From contig JBCNJP010000007.1 of NCBI GenBank assembly GCA_039602395.1, positions 119,632,957 through 119,696,956 of the forward strand: a stretch of DNA of 64,000 nt. Reading direction: 5' to 3'. The DNA is from Deinandra increscens subsp. villosa (lineage: Eukaryota > Streptophyta > Magnoliopsida > Asterales > Asteraceae). The translations under genes and the position numbers were made by a program. Shown here piece by piece: positions 1-11,372 of the stretch. Below the pieces are notes generated by a model, which ran no database searches, was not told the DNA's origin, and saw only the letters and a program-made list of their open reading frames with translations. The stretch's first letter is position 1. Every line of letters begins with the position of its first letter.

Positions 1-1121
1 TTTATGCTGTATTTATATTGATTGATTTTGGACGTATAGTGATGAGTCCAAAAATCAACAAAGACTAATTTCTAAAGTAGTAAAGTGGAATAAATAATGG
101 AAGACTTATTTCAGGTCTTCTTCTTTTGGACTGGAAGACAGTTATGTAGCCAAGAATGAATTATTAGTATAATAGAATGACGCGTCTGTTGTGTGTTACT
201 GTGGTGATGTTATGTAGCCAAGAATGAATTATCTAATGAGAAGCTTTGTTGAAAATTAAGACGCTCTCTCAACGACTTGTACATTAGTATTCACAATATG
301 GAATACATTTGAAATCAAATTTACATCGAAAACTCAAATTTGAAAAAAAATTTAGCATCACAATGTTGATAAAAACACATTGTGCAACGAATAATTTTTT
401 TAATCCCAAGTTTGGGTCATTAATGGGCTACTGACATCACATCACCTATTCACCAAGTCATTTTCATTCTTTGAGTAGAGGACTCGGAAACCACCATCTA
501 AAACCCAGAACTTTTGTTTCATAGTTAAGACTTAAACCCAAGAGCTCCCGTTTTTAATATCTTTGAGAACTTTTAAAAGTCGTAAGTTCGGAAAAAAAAA
601 AAACAGTAAAAAACCGAACCCTTAAGAAGTTTTTAAAGCTTGTACGTGAAATTACTGTTAATTAATTTGTTAACGGTCGGGGTGACTATGATACTATGAG
701 GAGTGACTAGCTAGAACAAGAAGATGGGGGTAATTACATTTAATTAGTTGCAATCAAAGAAAGGAAGTTAACAAACACAATGTCAGCAAGCAATGCTGTG
801 ATTCTTACCGTGGGCACTCAGGATAACGACCATAATCGACGCGCAAGGGATTCAGGAAGCGGTGAGGTGGTTGTGGATTAGAAAAATGAATAAAATAGCC
901 TGGACACTCATCCTTCAAATATGCTGGAAATATTTTGATTCAATTGCGAAGAACGAACAAGCAAAAGCTTCGTAAGTGGCGTTGAAGGCCTCGAGTAGTC
1001 GAGTGTAAAGATCATAATTAAGGTTGATTGTTGGATAATCCTAGCCCGTAAGAGAGAAAAAGTAGCATAAATATATTCGAAGGATACTATGAATTAGTAT
1101 GTATACTATATTATAAATTTA

Positions 1122-1997
1122 GGATCAATTGCATATATCCCCTTATAAAACTAGTTAATTGCATATTTCCCCAACTAAAAAAACTTATTGCATATTTACC
1201 CTCCCTTATCAAGAAATATTACAAATTTACCCATTTCGATTTATTTTATTAACAATAATTTATAAATTGACAAATTTATCCTTATTTATCCACCTTATTT
1301 ACACAGACATCATAAGTTCCATATAACCCAACTTCAAAACCCTTGCTCCTTCACGTGCGCCGCCATGAATATTTCATTTTACCTTTTTTTGAACGACAAA
1401 CACTTCATTTAGTGGTGGAGAAAATCAAAATCATCTTTCCAAAGTTGCTTATCAACTCCCCTTGAGGATTCTGCAAGTACACATCCAAAATTTTAGTAGC
1501 TTTCCTTCACGTGCGCTGCTACAAATCCACCATCTAGTGGTGGAGAAAATCAAAACCATCCTCCTGAGGATTGCTTATTAATCCCTTTTAAGGATTCTGT
1601 AGTCAAAACATTCGAAATCTCGGCCCCTCTCATGACGATGATCTTCAACTCCCCTAATCGTGCTTGAATCTGACAGAGTCGGTTCATCAAGGTATCCCGA
1701 TATTAGAAGCAATGCTTCTAATGACCGACGTGGCTGGTTCGGACGGGCGTTTGGTGGTGGATGTTCGGATGGGGGTGCTCGCCGGTGGATGGTCAGATGA
1801 TGGTGGTCGCCGGTTGTGAGTAATCTGATGGAATTTCCCAAACATCTGCAAGCGTCCTATTTCAAGATATTTTTATTTAGGGGTATTTTTGTAATTAAGA
1901 GAAGTTTTATTAGTGATGGGTAAATATGCAATTAAATTTATGGGCCGGGTAAATATGCAATAATGAATCAAATTAGGGGGAAATATGCAATTTCCCA
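1122..1997. mobile_element. MULE-like non-autonomous DNA transposon (876 bp)
   Basis: Terminal inverted repeats of about 21 bp (left starts GGATCAATTGCATATATCCC; the right end is its imperfect inverse) are flanked by a perfect 9-bp direct repeat, ATAAATTTA, at 1113-1121 and 1998-2006. A 9-bp target duplication is the hallmark of Mutator-like elements. The motif TTGCATATTTACCC and variants recur about three times inward from each end, giving extended composite termini. The interior has an internal duplication (a block beginning CCTTCACGTGCG near 1350 recurs near 1504, each followed by a GTGGTGGAGAAAATCAAAA-like block). An 87-codon open frame on the minus strand (1578-1841) has no recognisable domain, and no transposase is visible. 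The interior might be captured host sequence, but I cannot identify a source. Confidence 0.75.
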
Positions 1998-2052
1998 ATA
2001 AATTTATGATACATATACAAAGGATAAAATTGTTAATTACTTGAAAAATTAA

Positions 2053-2869
2053 GGGTGCGTTTAGTTGTGGAAAACATCCCATGTTTTCTAAAAACGTTTT
2101 CTAAGAAAACATGAAAAACAAAAAACGTGATCAAATTCTAATTTTCCAGAAAAGTGTTCCAAAAAAATAGAAAACACTCTTTTATACTTTTTAAATTGAA
2201 ATTAGAAACAACATTTTATTGTTTTTTAAATTTTCTATTTTCAGTTTTCTATTATATATATACTTTTTAAATATTGTTTTCACAATTAAACCCTAGTTGC
2301 TTCGCGACCCATGGACCAGAGAGACCGGACCCCTGGATTCGACCCCTAGACCTGAATCCCGGACTGGATCGAACAGACCCAACCCCCGTACCGTACCGAC
2401 CGAACCCGACCCCCGAACCGGACTGACCTAGTCTAGGGTCGGGTCAAGTCTGGTCGGTCTTGTCGGGGGTCGAGTCCGGTCGGTGTGGTCCGGGTGTTGG
2501 GTCCAGTCGGTCCGGTCTGGGTTCGGGTACGGTAGGCTCAGTTCGGGGGGTCGGATCCGGTCGGTCGAGTTCTTTAATGTTTTTGAAACTTTTTTTTAAT
2601 TTTAATTGTAAATCCAATTTTTTCAGATTTCAATTTCTTTTAAATTCCAATTTCTTCAATTTCATTTCTTTTGAATTTAAATTCCAACAAATTCCACAAA
2701 TCAAACGCCTCCTTAGCTAGTTTTATAATATGGAAAATGAAAATTTCATCTTTTAATTTTTAAACGCATTTTCAAAAAATTCCATATGTTTTTTCTAGAG
2801 ATGGAAAACCCATTTCATTTTCTATAAAATTAAAAATGAAAAATTAAAAAACATTTTTCACAACTAATA
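2053..2869. mobile_element. Inverted-repeat (hAT/MITE-like) element with GC-rich core
   Basis: The left end GGGTGCGTTTAGTTGTGG and the right end (near 2855-2870) are imperfect inverse copies, each followed inward by A/T-rich GAAAA...TTTTC blocks. The GGTGCGTTTxGTTG type of terminus is common in plant hAT-derived MITEs. No convincing target duplication was found, so the ends are approximate. The core at 2300-2575 is a GC-rich quasi-palindrome of CCGGTC/GACCGG and CGAACC/GGTTCG words, able to fold on itself. The right end abuts the broken exon at 2870, so insertion of this element may have cut that gene copy. Confidence 0.5.
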
Positions 2870-2995
2870 GTGCCACCTCCGCAACATGTACATGAACCCC
2901 ACTCCCCAGATAAGGTACCACCCCCACCACAAGCATTACCTCCACCACATTTATATGTTAAATCCTTTTGTGAGCTTTCTCAACCCCATAACTAA
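2870..2995 (+). pseudogene. Last-exon fragment of the proline-rich gene paralogue
   Basis: Read from 2870 this gives a 41-codon proline/histidine-rich frame ending in PHN-stop. It matches the last exon of the gene at 51949-52324: both have PPPQH followed by a histidine/proline stretch, a KVPPPPP-like run and the PHN terminus. The DNA just past the stop (AACCAAAGACGATTA here, ACCCAAAGACGATTA there) is also shared, as is the 3' flank with TGCTGATGTGATATTCTTCT. This copy carries extra residues before the terminus and lacks the upstream exon, which is replaced by the inverted-repeat element ending at about 2869. It is therefore a truncated paralogue, not a working gene. Confidence 0.6.
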
Positions 2996-3059
2996 CTAGA
3001 ACCAAAGACGATTATCCCTATATATGTTTAATAATTATGAAATTTTAGTAATAGCTGCT

Positions 3060-3537
3060 GATGTGATATTCTTCTTTTGGCTCTATTGTCTTGTTTTCTC
3101 CGTTTACAATCACAAAGTTATAAGAACAATCGAATGAAAGCAGTAAATTTTAATATAATAAAAACAAATTGCCACCACTTGGCACTTGCCCACAACGATT
3201 CATCAAAGTTATGTAATTTGTATGGTTTAGTTATGGTATTAGTAAATTATGATCATTACATCAAATCTTATTTTATTTTTAAGTTCATCAGTTGCGATCA
3301 AATATTTTATTGTATATTTCAATTCTACTAGACATTTTGTGAAGTCAGTGTGTAATTTATTTGGAAGTTGTAGAACTAGTCCAAGTCGATCAGGTCACAC
3401 TCCAAAGCCCCACCTGCAACTTGTATAACTAGTCCAAATCGATCAGGTCACACTGCAAAGCCCCACCTGCAACTTGTATAACTAATAGAATCAAGAAAAT
3501 ACCAAGGGACTTGTTACGTACAAGACACGATAAAGCT
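3060..3537. repeat. Local repeat module, left part (copy S0)
   Basis: This is related to the array at 52325-58195: it shares GATGTGATATTCTTCT, AATATAATAAAAACAAATT, CCCACAACGATTCATC, CATTTTGTGAAGTCAGTG and GTACAAGACACGATAAAG. It carries its own 53-bp direct duplication (3374-3426 and 3427-3479, each starting AACTAGTCCAA). The module is interrupted by the Copia at 3538 and resumes at 10195 with AAGTTGTACAACGAAATTAA up to about 10257. Intact array copies read straight through this point and so serve as the unoccupied insertion site. Confidence 0.8.
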
Positions 3538-3833
3538 TGTGAGTAATAAACTGAAAATTGTTATTTTAGTTTTACAGGGGCTGAATGGTACTTTTCTTAA
3601 GTACAGGACTGGTTTTATCAAATTGGAACTCGGGTTGTTAATAGTCGTTGCAAGGTTATAAAAGCAGGAAAAGGTCGCGGGTTCGAGCATTCTTGTTAGA
3701 GCCTTTTTCAGTTCCCTTTTTCTTGTTACAATTTTCTTACGATTTGTTCTCCAATCACATTTGTATGGATTTCGTTTAGCTTAGTCATAAATCAATTTAG
3801 TTTTCATTGTTTAATTCGAGTTCATTCTTCACA
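3538..3833 (+). repeat. 5' LTR of Copia-1
   Basis: 296 bp, starting TGTGAGTAATAAACTG and ending TTCATTCTTCACA. It contains GGTTATAAAAGCAGG, a plausible TATA region, followed by CGCGGGTTCGAGCATTC, which looks like a Pol III B-box by chance or descent. Compared with the 3' LTR it has an extra 17 bp around 3750-3770. Confidence 0.92.
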
Positions 3834-3835
3834 AT

Positions 3836-3847
3836 TGGTATCAGAGC
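3836..3847 (+). other. Primer-binding site of Copia-1
   Basis: TGGTATCAGAGC lies two bases after the 5' LTR and is complementary to the 3' end of plant initiator tRNA-Met, the usual primer for Ty1/copia minus-strand synthesis. Confidence 0.9.
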
Positions 3848-3914
3848 CATCTACGGCTCAATCGGAATTTGAATTTCTTTAATTTGAGATCCGCAATCAA
3901 ATTGGGGGTTAACG

Positions 3915-6900
3915 ATGGTGACTACGAAGTATGATATTGAGAAATTCGACGACAAAAAAGATTTCGGGCTTTGGAGGGTCAAGATGCGGGCATTCTTGAT
4001 GTATCAAGAGCTCGCTGATGCTTTGAGAGGGGATGCCGGTAGACCTGAAGGTTGGGAGGATGCAGATTGGAAGGATGTGATGGAAAAGGCCCATAGTTCG
4101 ATTATCTTGTGCCTGGGGGATCGAGTACTTCGTGAAGTGGCTAAGGAGACAACTACAGCAGCAATGTGGCTCAAGTTGGAATCATTATACATGACCAAAT
4201 CACTCGCAAATCGACTGTACTTGAAAAAGAGGTTATATACTTTCTCAATGGCACCAGGTAAGTCAATTGATGAACACATAGATGAATTCAACAAAATTGT
4301 TCTTGATTTAGAAATATTGATAATAAACTGGATGATGAAGATCAAGCTATATTGTTTTTAACCTCATTACCATCCAGTTATGAACATTTTGTTAACACTA
4401 TGATGTATGGACGGGAAACCATCTCTATGGATGAAGTTATGGCAGCTCTGAACTCTAAAGAGTTAAAAAGGAGAGTTGACATACAAGAAGATACCATTGG
4501 AGAAGGTTTATATGTTAAGGGTAAATTTGACCATTAATCTAATAACAAGAAATTTGGTAATAAGACTAAGGGAAAGAATCAAACGGTGTTAAGGTGATTT
4601 GTATGTGGATCTGATAAACACTTTAGGAGGGACTGCCCTGATAGAAAGAAAAAGAAACCTAACAAGCCATTTCATAAAAGTTAGAAAAATCAATCCACTG
4701 ATGGGTCAATGGATGGTTATGATACTTCTGATGTATTAGTTGTAGATAATGGGTGATCAGGATCTGATAAATGGATCTTGGATTCAAGGTGTTCCTACCA
4801 TATGACACCACATGAGTCTTATTTTGTTGATTTGAATTTGAAGGATATGGGCACTGTTAAACTAGAAGACAATAGGCCTTGTAGAGTTCTTGGGGAAGGA
4901 AAGGTTAGGTTGATAATGAATGATGGGACTAAGGTGGAGTTAGTAGGGGTAAGGTTTATACCAGAGTTAATTGAAAGTCTGATTTCATTAGGAACCTATG
5001 AAAAGGATGGTTATAATGTCAGCCTCAAGAATGGTAAAGCAAAGGTCATAAAGGGGTCTTTAGTGGTTCTATCTGGTACTAGAGGAGTTAACAATATCTA
5101 TGTATTGGATGGGTGTGCCCAGGTTGATCAAAGTAATGCTATCATTAGTTCAGAAACTTTGAGTGTGACTCAGTTGTGGCATCAAAGGCTTGGTCATATC
5201 AGTGACCAAGGTCTTCAAGAGCTTAAGAAACAGGAGGTCTTAGGTGTGTTTGAAGGTCAGAGTGCAGGGTTTTGTGAAAATTGTATCCTAGGAAAGGCAC
5301 ACAGAGTTAAGTTCACTAGAAGTGAGTATAGGTCTAAAGGTATATTAGACTATATACACTCAGACTTATGGGGGCCAACTAAAACTCCCTCTATAGGTGG
5401 AGCATCTTACTTTCTCTCAATTATGGATGATTTTTTCAGGAGAGTCCGGGTTTACCCACTTAAGAACAAGAATGATGCTTATGTTAAGTTTAAAGAATGG
5501 GTAAGTTTAGTTGAAAATTAAACTGAGAGAAAGGTTAAGAGGCTAAGGACTGATAATGGGTTAGAATTCTATGGAGGGCAGTTTGGTCATTTCTGTAAAA
5601 AGAAAGGAATAGCTAGGCACTTGACTGTCCCAGGGACACCTCAACAAAATGTGGTCACTGAAAGAATGAATATGACCATTTTAAATAAAGTTAGGTGTAT
5701 GTTACTTAGTGTAGGTTTACCCAAGAAGTTTTGGACTGAGGCAGCAAATACTGCAACTTATCTCATTAATAGAAGCCCTTCTACTGCTATAGGACTTAAA
5801 ACTCCTATGGAGCTATGGTCTGGGAGTAAACCTAAGTATGATAACCTTAAAATATTTGGGTCTTTGGTCTATGCTCATGTCAAGCAAGGTAAGTTAGAAC
5901 CTATAGCTTTAAAATGCATTTTCTTGGGCTATCCTGAATGAGTAAAGGGGTATAGATTGTGGCATTTAAATGGATTAGATTCAAAACTGATCATTAGTAG
6001 AGACATTGTGTGTAGAGAAGACTGCCTATATAAGGACATTATGAGAAGCACTAGTAATAAGAAGCTGGAAGAATTGAGTGTTGGTCAGTCTGAGGTGGAG
6101 GTGAGTGCTGGTACTAGGAATAAGGTTCAAGGGAATGCTAGTGGGTCTGATACTCAAGAAGAACCTGAGGTTGTTGAAGATACTGAACAATCTGAGAGTG
6201 ATCAAGAGTATAGTATTGCTAGGAATAGAACCAGAAGACAAGTTAATAAGCTTGCTAGATATAGGACTGGTGATGATATTTCTGCATATGTGTTTAATGC
6301 TGCAGAAATGGATAGTACCTATGAACCTATAAGCTATGAGGATGCTATAAGTTGTCCTGAAAGTGGAAAATGGCATGAAGCCATGAAGGAGGAAGTCAAG
6401 TCCTTGATAGAGAATAAGACTTGGAAACTTGTCAATAGGCCTAAGGGTAAAAGAGTTATTTCTTGCAAATGGCTATTTAAGTTGAAAGAGAGTTTAGATG
6501 CTAAGTCAGGGCCTAGATACAAGGAAAGACTTGTGGCTAAAGGTTATACCCAACATGCTGGTGTTGATTACCAAGAGGTTTTCTCACCTGTTGTGAAACA
6601 TACATCAATTAGGATCATTCTAGCTTTGACAACAATTCATGATATGGAATTAGAACAATTAGATGTTAAAACAGCCTTCTTACATGGTTATTTAGAGGAA
6701 GAGATCTATATTGAACAATCAAAGGGATTTGAGGAGTCTGGGAAGGAAAATAAGGTGTGCTTATTAGAGAAATCATTGTATGGGCTTAAACAAAGTCCAA
6801 GACAGTGGTATAAGAGATTTGATGACTATGTTATGTCAATAGGATTTCAAAGAAGTGAATATGATGCTTGTGTTTACTTCAGGCAGTATAATGCTCATTA

Positions 6901-7801
6901 ATTTGTCTATTTACTCTTGTATGTGGATGATATGCTTTTGGCATGTAGAGATTCAGGTGTTATATAGGAAACAAAGAACATGTTAAAGGCTGAGTTTGCA
7001 ATGAAGGAAATGGGAGAAGCAAAGAAGATTATTGGGATGGAAATCACAAGAAACATGCAGGAAAGTTCTCAAGGAGGATATGTGCAGAAGATTTTGGATA
7101 GCTATGGGATGAATGGTTGTAAAATGGTGAAGACACCATTTGCACCACACTTCAGGTTGTCAGCTAATGACTGTCCCAAAACAAGTGCAGAAAGAAGAGA
7201 AATGGAAACAGTTCCCTATGCACAAGTGGTGGGAAGTTTGATGTTTCTCATGGTATGCTCAAGGCCTGATCTAAGATATGGAGTTAGTGTGGTAAGCAGG
7301 TATTTATCAAGGCCTGGAAAACAGCATTGGTTAGCTGTAAAATGGATACTAAGGTATCTAGCTGGAACCAAGGGTGTAGGACTGATTTTTGGGAAAAATG
7401 TAGGTGAATATGCTGTGATACAAGGGTTTGTTGATTCAGATTATGCAAAAGACCCGGACAGGTATAGGTCTGTCACTGGGTATGGGTTTATGCTCATGGG
7501 AAGTCTAGTTAGTTGGAGAGCAACATTGCAAAGGGTTGTTGCTTTATCAAGTACTGAATCTGAATACATGGCCTTAACAGAGTCAGTTAAAGAAAGTTTG
7601 TGGCTTTCTAGGTTCATTCAAGAGCTGGGAGTTGAAATAAAACAACCAAGAATTGGATGTGATAACCAAGGAGCAATAGCTTTGTCTAAGAATGGTGTCT
7701 TTCATGAGAGGACAAAACACATATGTGTTAGATACCATTTTATAAGAGATATTGTGAATGAAGGACAAGTTGCTATTGACTATGTTAAAACTGAAGATAA
7801 T
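3915..7801 (+). pseudogene. Copia-1 gag-pol polyprotein, decayed
   Basis: Starts with ATG at 3915 (gag MVTTKYDIEKFDDKK). A one-base loss near 4310 shifts the frame; everything downstream stays in one frame but is cut by stops at 4535, 4595, 4682, 4754, 5519, 5939, 6899 and 6965. Domain order is gag, zinc knuckle, protease, GAG-pre-integrase (HQRLGH), integrase (SDLWGP, RTDNGLEF, PQQNVVTERM), reverse transcriptase (YVDD at about 6920) and RNase H. Two lesions hit catalytic motifs: the first knuckle cysteine codon is now TGA (4595), and the protease DSG reads DSR (about 4780). The frame continues after the inserted solo LTR at 9678 with CADVFTKAL and ends near 9750. It cannot encode a working polyprotein. 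Confidence 0.93.
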
Positions 7802-9672
7802 TGATGTGTTCGGAACTACACCTAAAAATAACTAATTTATCCTAGACCTATTTCTAGACCTAGACACACCTAATTTTACCGAAAATCCTAAAACTAAACC
7901 GAACATAAAGGCAAGTGTACCTATCGGTGGCAGTATAGCTACAGAAGACCGGATATCAAACCCTAAGGACACTATGAACAAGACTCTAACCTAGGACTCT
8001 ATGAATAGGAAAATTGAGTAATTGGTTTTAAAGAATTGAATTAACTAATTTAACTAAGCTAACTACCTGACTAATTAACAACCGGCAACGAGAAAACTTA
8101 GGACGAAATCAGAGATGAGAAAGGTACCACTTTTACCTAGAATCCTAATTAATATTAACGACCTCACTCGGCTATGACAATTCTGATGGAGCCGGGATCT
8201 TAACACACAACCTATAGAAACTCTACGAGCCCCCGAATCACTCTCCGGATGTTACTGATAGAATACCTAAAGACTGGAATACGCTTACCGGTTTGATTAG
8301 TTCACCTTTTGAGTTCTTCCTAATTGACAACTCTAACGCTCGAACAATTGGTTCACCTTTTAAGTTCTTCCAAAATCAACTAATCCTAACCACCTTCGAA
8401 ACAATCTAAGGCATCTTAAGACAACCGGAGCTACCACTAATCACTTCAATTGACACGACTAGCAAATTAGCTAACTAACCTAGGGAATTTCCTTGTGAGA
8501 CAATTTTATCCTAAGTAATTAACCAACATGACTAACCGACAATCCATTACCTTTTGAGTCTCAAGATAGGCAGAATATTAAACTCACAATAATGATAATT
8601 AGTCAATTCTATGATCACTAAACTAGCAACACATAATTAATAGCAAGCACAAACCTACTACTAAAACATCTAGCTCAAACCGAAAGACATCCGCAAGCCA
8701 AATATGAATTAACTAATAATCAATATCACGATTTTAATACTCATATGCATACAATTTTCAATGAATTAATGGAATATAATAGAGTGTCATAACCATCACA
8801 AAATTGTCATAAACCGAGTAAAGTAATTAACACTAAAAATTCATCATATAGTCTAGGTGGCATCAAAAGCTTAGCCAAGAATCATTGTCACATTCAAAAA
8901 CACACTAAAAACTAAGTCTTTAATCATGAACATGGTTTTTAGACTAACAGTTGATTAAGAAAACACAAGAAAAGAACCCGGATGTAAAAATTGGTGTTGA
9001 ATGCTTAACCCGAATGCTTTCTCCTTGTATCCAGCCCTCCTCTTGCTCCGTCTCAGAACTCTCTACGAATTGTTGATCCCAAAAATTGCCGTCTGGGAAC
9101 TTTTTTTAGTCGAACTTCTTCTACCGTCTGAAATAATCAATCGAAATTGGAGCCCCCTTTTTTTCACGTCCCAGTCCTTCTTTGCGAATTGATGTGTATA
9201 TATCCTTTTTCTCGAAGTCCGAACCCTCCTAATTATAAATGTTGCCGAATTAAAGTCGGGTTTCACCGAGTTCGTTCGAATTTAACGTGGGGAATTCAAA
9301 GTAAATCACGTTTAAGATTTATTATATTTACACTTCAACTCCTGAACTTAAGTATAATTCTATGCCGGTCCCTGAAGCCTTTTAATCAATTCTTTCAACC
9401 CTTGAACTTCAATGTAATGTCATACCATCCCCCTGAACTCGTACGTCAACCTACAACCAAATATAATTAGAACAACTTTGAGCACATTTGACCTAATAAG
9501 CACAATCAAAATAAAAGACTCAAACTCACCGCAAAATATACAAAAATGACTCAACAAACTAATTAAAACTCAAATAATATAATTTAAATAAAAACCACAC
9601 GAAATGACTCAAAAGTGACCCAATTATTATAGAAAAATACACGAGAAAACATGATGTGTTTGCAGCACATCA
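7802..9672. mobile_element. Solo LTR (1.87 kb) inside Copia-1
   Basis: TGATGTG at the left end and CACATCA at the right are perfect inverse termini of TG...CA type, and ATAAT is duplicated on both sides (7797-7801, 9673-9677). Removing the segment and one ATAAT joins the RNase H frame of Copia-1 exactly (TEDN to CADVFTKAL), which fixes both ends. There is no coding domain, primer-binding site or second LTR inside, so a solo LTR is the simplest reading. Words such as AAGTGTACCTATCGGTGG and CAGTATAGCTACAG are, from memory, of a kind seen in Tat/Athila LTRs; that family call is inference. A large non-LTR-type MITE is less likely. Confidence 0.75.
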
Positions 9673-9915
9673 ATAATTGTGCAGATGTTTTTACCAAAGC
9701 ATTGACAATTACTAAGTGTTCAAAGTGTTTAAAGATAATGGGAGTTGCCTAAAAAAAATCAGAAAAGTAAGGTGATTATGAGCAAGGGTAGTTTGGTACA
9801 TTAGAATATTCAAGTCTATGGACCGCTGTTATTCGATGATATTGAACTAGTCTTGGTCTGATCATAAGTTTCTGGGTTCATTTCTTAGTTAATCTTTCAG
9901 TTTAAGGTGGAGAAT

Positions 9916-10194
9916 TGTGAGTAATAAACTGAAAATTGTTATTTTAGTGCTACAGGGGCTGAATGGTACTTTTCTTAAGTACAAGGACTGGTTTGTCAAA
10001 TTGGAACTCGGGTTGTTAATAGCCGTTGCAAGGTTATAAAAGCAGGAGAAGGTCGCGGGTTCGAGCATTCTTGTTAGAGCCTTTTTCAGTTCCCTTTTTC
10101 TTGTAACAATTTTCTTACGATTTGTATGGATTTCGTTTAGCTTAATCATAAATCAATTTAGTTTTCATTGTTGAATTCGAGTTCATTCTTCACA
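9916..10194 (+). repeat. 3' LTR of Copia-1
   Basis: 279 bp, TGTGAGTAATAAACTG to TTCATTCTTCACA. It differs from the 5' LTR by a 17-bp deletion (after TTACGATTTGT) and scattered substitutions. The flank on the right re-enters the local repeat module. Confidence 0.92.
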
Positions 10195-10257
10195 AAGTTG
10201 TACAACGAAATTAAACATAAAACTGCAATAAGGAATTATATATTTAAAAACTAATGG

Positions 10258-10408
10258 CAGAGGCGGATTTACTTAAGAGCGAGTGGGGTCCAAGGCACCC
10301 ACTCAGCTTAAAATAAAGCTTTACAACGGTTAGTATTTACTTGGACTAATTGAATAGGCACCCATAATCTTTTCTTTAAGGCACCCAAAGGTGGGGTCTG
10401 TACCTCTG
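10258..10408. mobile_element. Short MITE candidate (151 bp)
   Basis: The left end CAGAGGCGGATTTAC and the right end TACCTCTG are inverse at CAGAGG. The body has two GGCACCCA blocks. The CAGAGGCGG terminus resembles hAT MITEs, but no 8-bp target duplication is visible. It interrupts the right end of repeat module S0. Confidence 0.45.
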
Positions 10409-10539
10409 TATATGAAGAAAAAAAATGAAAATGTCACCTTCTGTTTTTTTTAGAACCTGCAACTATGAAGAAAAGAAGAAGATGATGGTCACTGTAAAAT
10501 GATATTTAATATATATATTTTTTGTTAATGGGAAAGTAA

Positions 10540-11010
10540 AGTAACATGTCACAGAGAGGCATACCTATATAATGATGCTGACATATACCCTAATACCCAC
10601 TCTACATTTATTCATTACAAGCTTAAAATTTCAACCCTAAATCTCTCTCGCTCTCCCTCCCTACGCCACCACCACCACAGCCGACGCCGGGCACCTCCGC
10701 CGCCATCGCCACCGCCGTCACCGCGCCCTCCACCGGCCTGTCGCCACTCTTCGCTGGCCAGTAGTCGCCGCCTCCATCACCGCAGTCGTTGTTGCCGTCA
10801 CCGCCCACCGTCGCCACCACAGTCGGCGCCGCCGTGTTTCAGTCGATCGTTGTCGTCACGCCACGGGTCTTCACTCGTTAGCTCGAGTGTTGACCTGTTC
10901 GAGCTGTTCGATCAAGGTTGTTGAACGAGTGATCAAAGGATTTCTAGCAGATCCGTTTGTCGCATTCATGTTATCTCATCTCGGTTTCGTCAAGGTCAAT
11001 CTCTAAATAT
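10540..11010 (+). other. GC-rich leader-like tract, no gene recognised
   Basis: TATATAATG-type sequence near 10567 is followed by CT-rich sequence and a strongly GC-rich CACCACCACC/GCCGCC tract (10650-10850), then TTGTTGAACGAGTGATCAAAGG. This looks like the promoter and 5' leader of a plant gene, but no extended frame with a recognisable protein follows, and a gypsy remnant lies at 11236. It may be an element or gene remnant. Confidence 0.25.
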
Positions 11011-11235
11011 CCTATGGTTGTGTTTTATATATTTATTTGAATTATTTATAATTGGATCACTATTGTTGGATACCTAACTCGTTTAAAAAAGGTTTGAAAT
11101 TAAGCGCTTCCGCAAACGATTATTTATTGCAATAATTATCTGATAAACTAGTAAATATAAAATATAATTTTATATTAATTCATAAAAATTTATCTTGACC
11201 TAAACGAGTAGAAGATTCCCAACAGATGTGATACC

Positions 11236-11340
11236 TTGATCACTCAAGTGTTGGTGCATTGGATTGATCTGCCTGTTTCTGAAGCTACATGGGAATGGGT
11301 GGATGATTTCCAGTTTCGTTTTCCATCTTTTCTTTTTTGA
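11236..11340 (+). pseudogene. Gypsy chromodomain remnant
   Basis: A 34-codon frame, closed by TGA at 11338, contains QVLVHWIDLP, then EATWEW, then FPSF. This order matches the C-terminal chromodomain of plant Ty3/gypsy chromoviruses (typical pattern: VLVKW..LP..EATWE.......FP.F), which targets integration to marked histones. No other gypsy domain is found adjacent, so it is an isolated remnant. Confidence 0.6.
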
Positions 11341-11372
11341 GGACAAGAAATGCTAAGGAGGCGAGTTTTTAT

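Larger units (their letters stand above)
3538..10194 (+). mobile_element. Degenerate Ty1/copia (Tork-like) retrotransposon
   Basis: LTRs at 3538-3833 and 9916-10194 bound a primer-binding site, a decayed gag-pol and a purine-rich tract (AAGGTGGAGAAT) before the 3' LTR. Flanks AAGCT (3533-3537) and AAGTT (10195-10199) are a 5-bp target duplication with one substitution; the unoccupied sequence GATAAAGTTGTACAACG is present in each tandem unit near 53250. The LTRs differ by a 17-bp gap and several substitutions, so the insertion is old. A 1.87-kb solo LTR sits inside the RNase H region (7802-9672), accounting for the large size. Tork-like assignment rests on reverse transcriptase words such as QLDVKTAFLHG, KSLYGLKQSPRQW and YVDDM. 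Confidence 0.92.

Noticed and set aside
780..881. 33-codon ATG frame (MSASNAVILTVGTQD...) in the left intergenic region
   Set aside because: Too short, no motif, no paralogue. The region 1-1112 otherwise holds only a 24-bp direct repeat (GTTATGTAGCCAAGAATGAA at 140 and 208).
3700..3735. tRNA gene suggested by GCGGGTTCGAGCATTC
   Set aside because: Only a B-box-like word inside an LTR; no cloverleaf or A box could be drawn.
10623..10820. Glycine-rich minus-strand protein
   Set aside because: It is the complement of a CCACCGCC-rich tract; low complexity explains the open frame.
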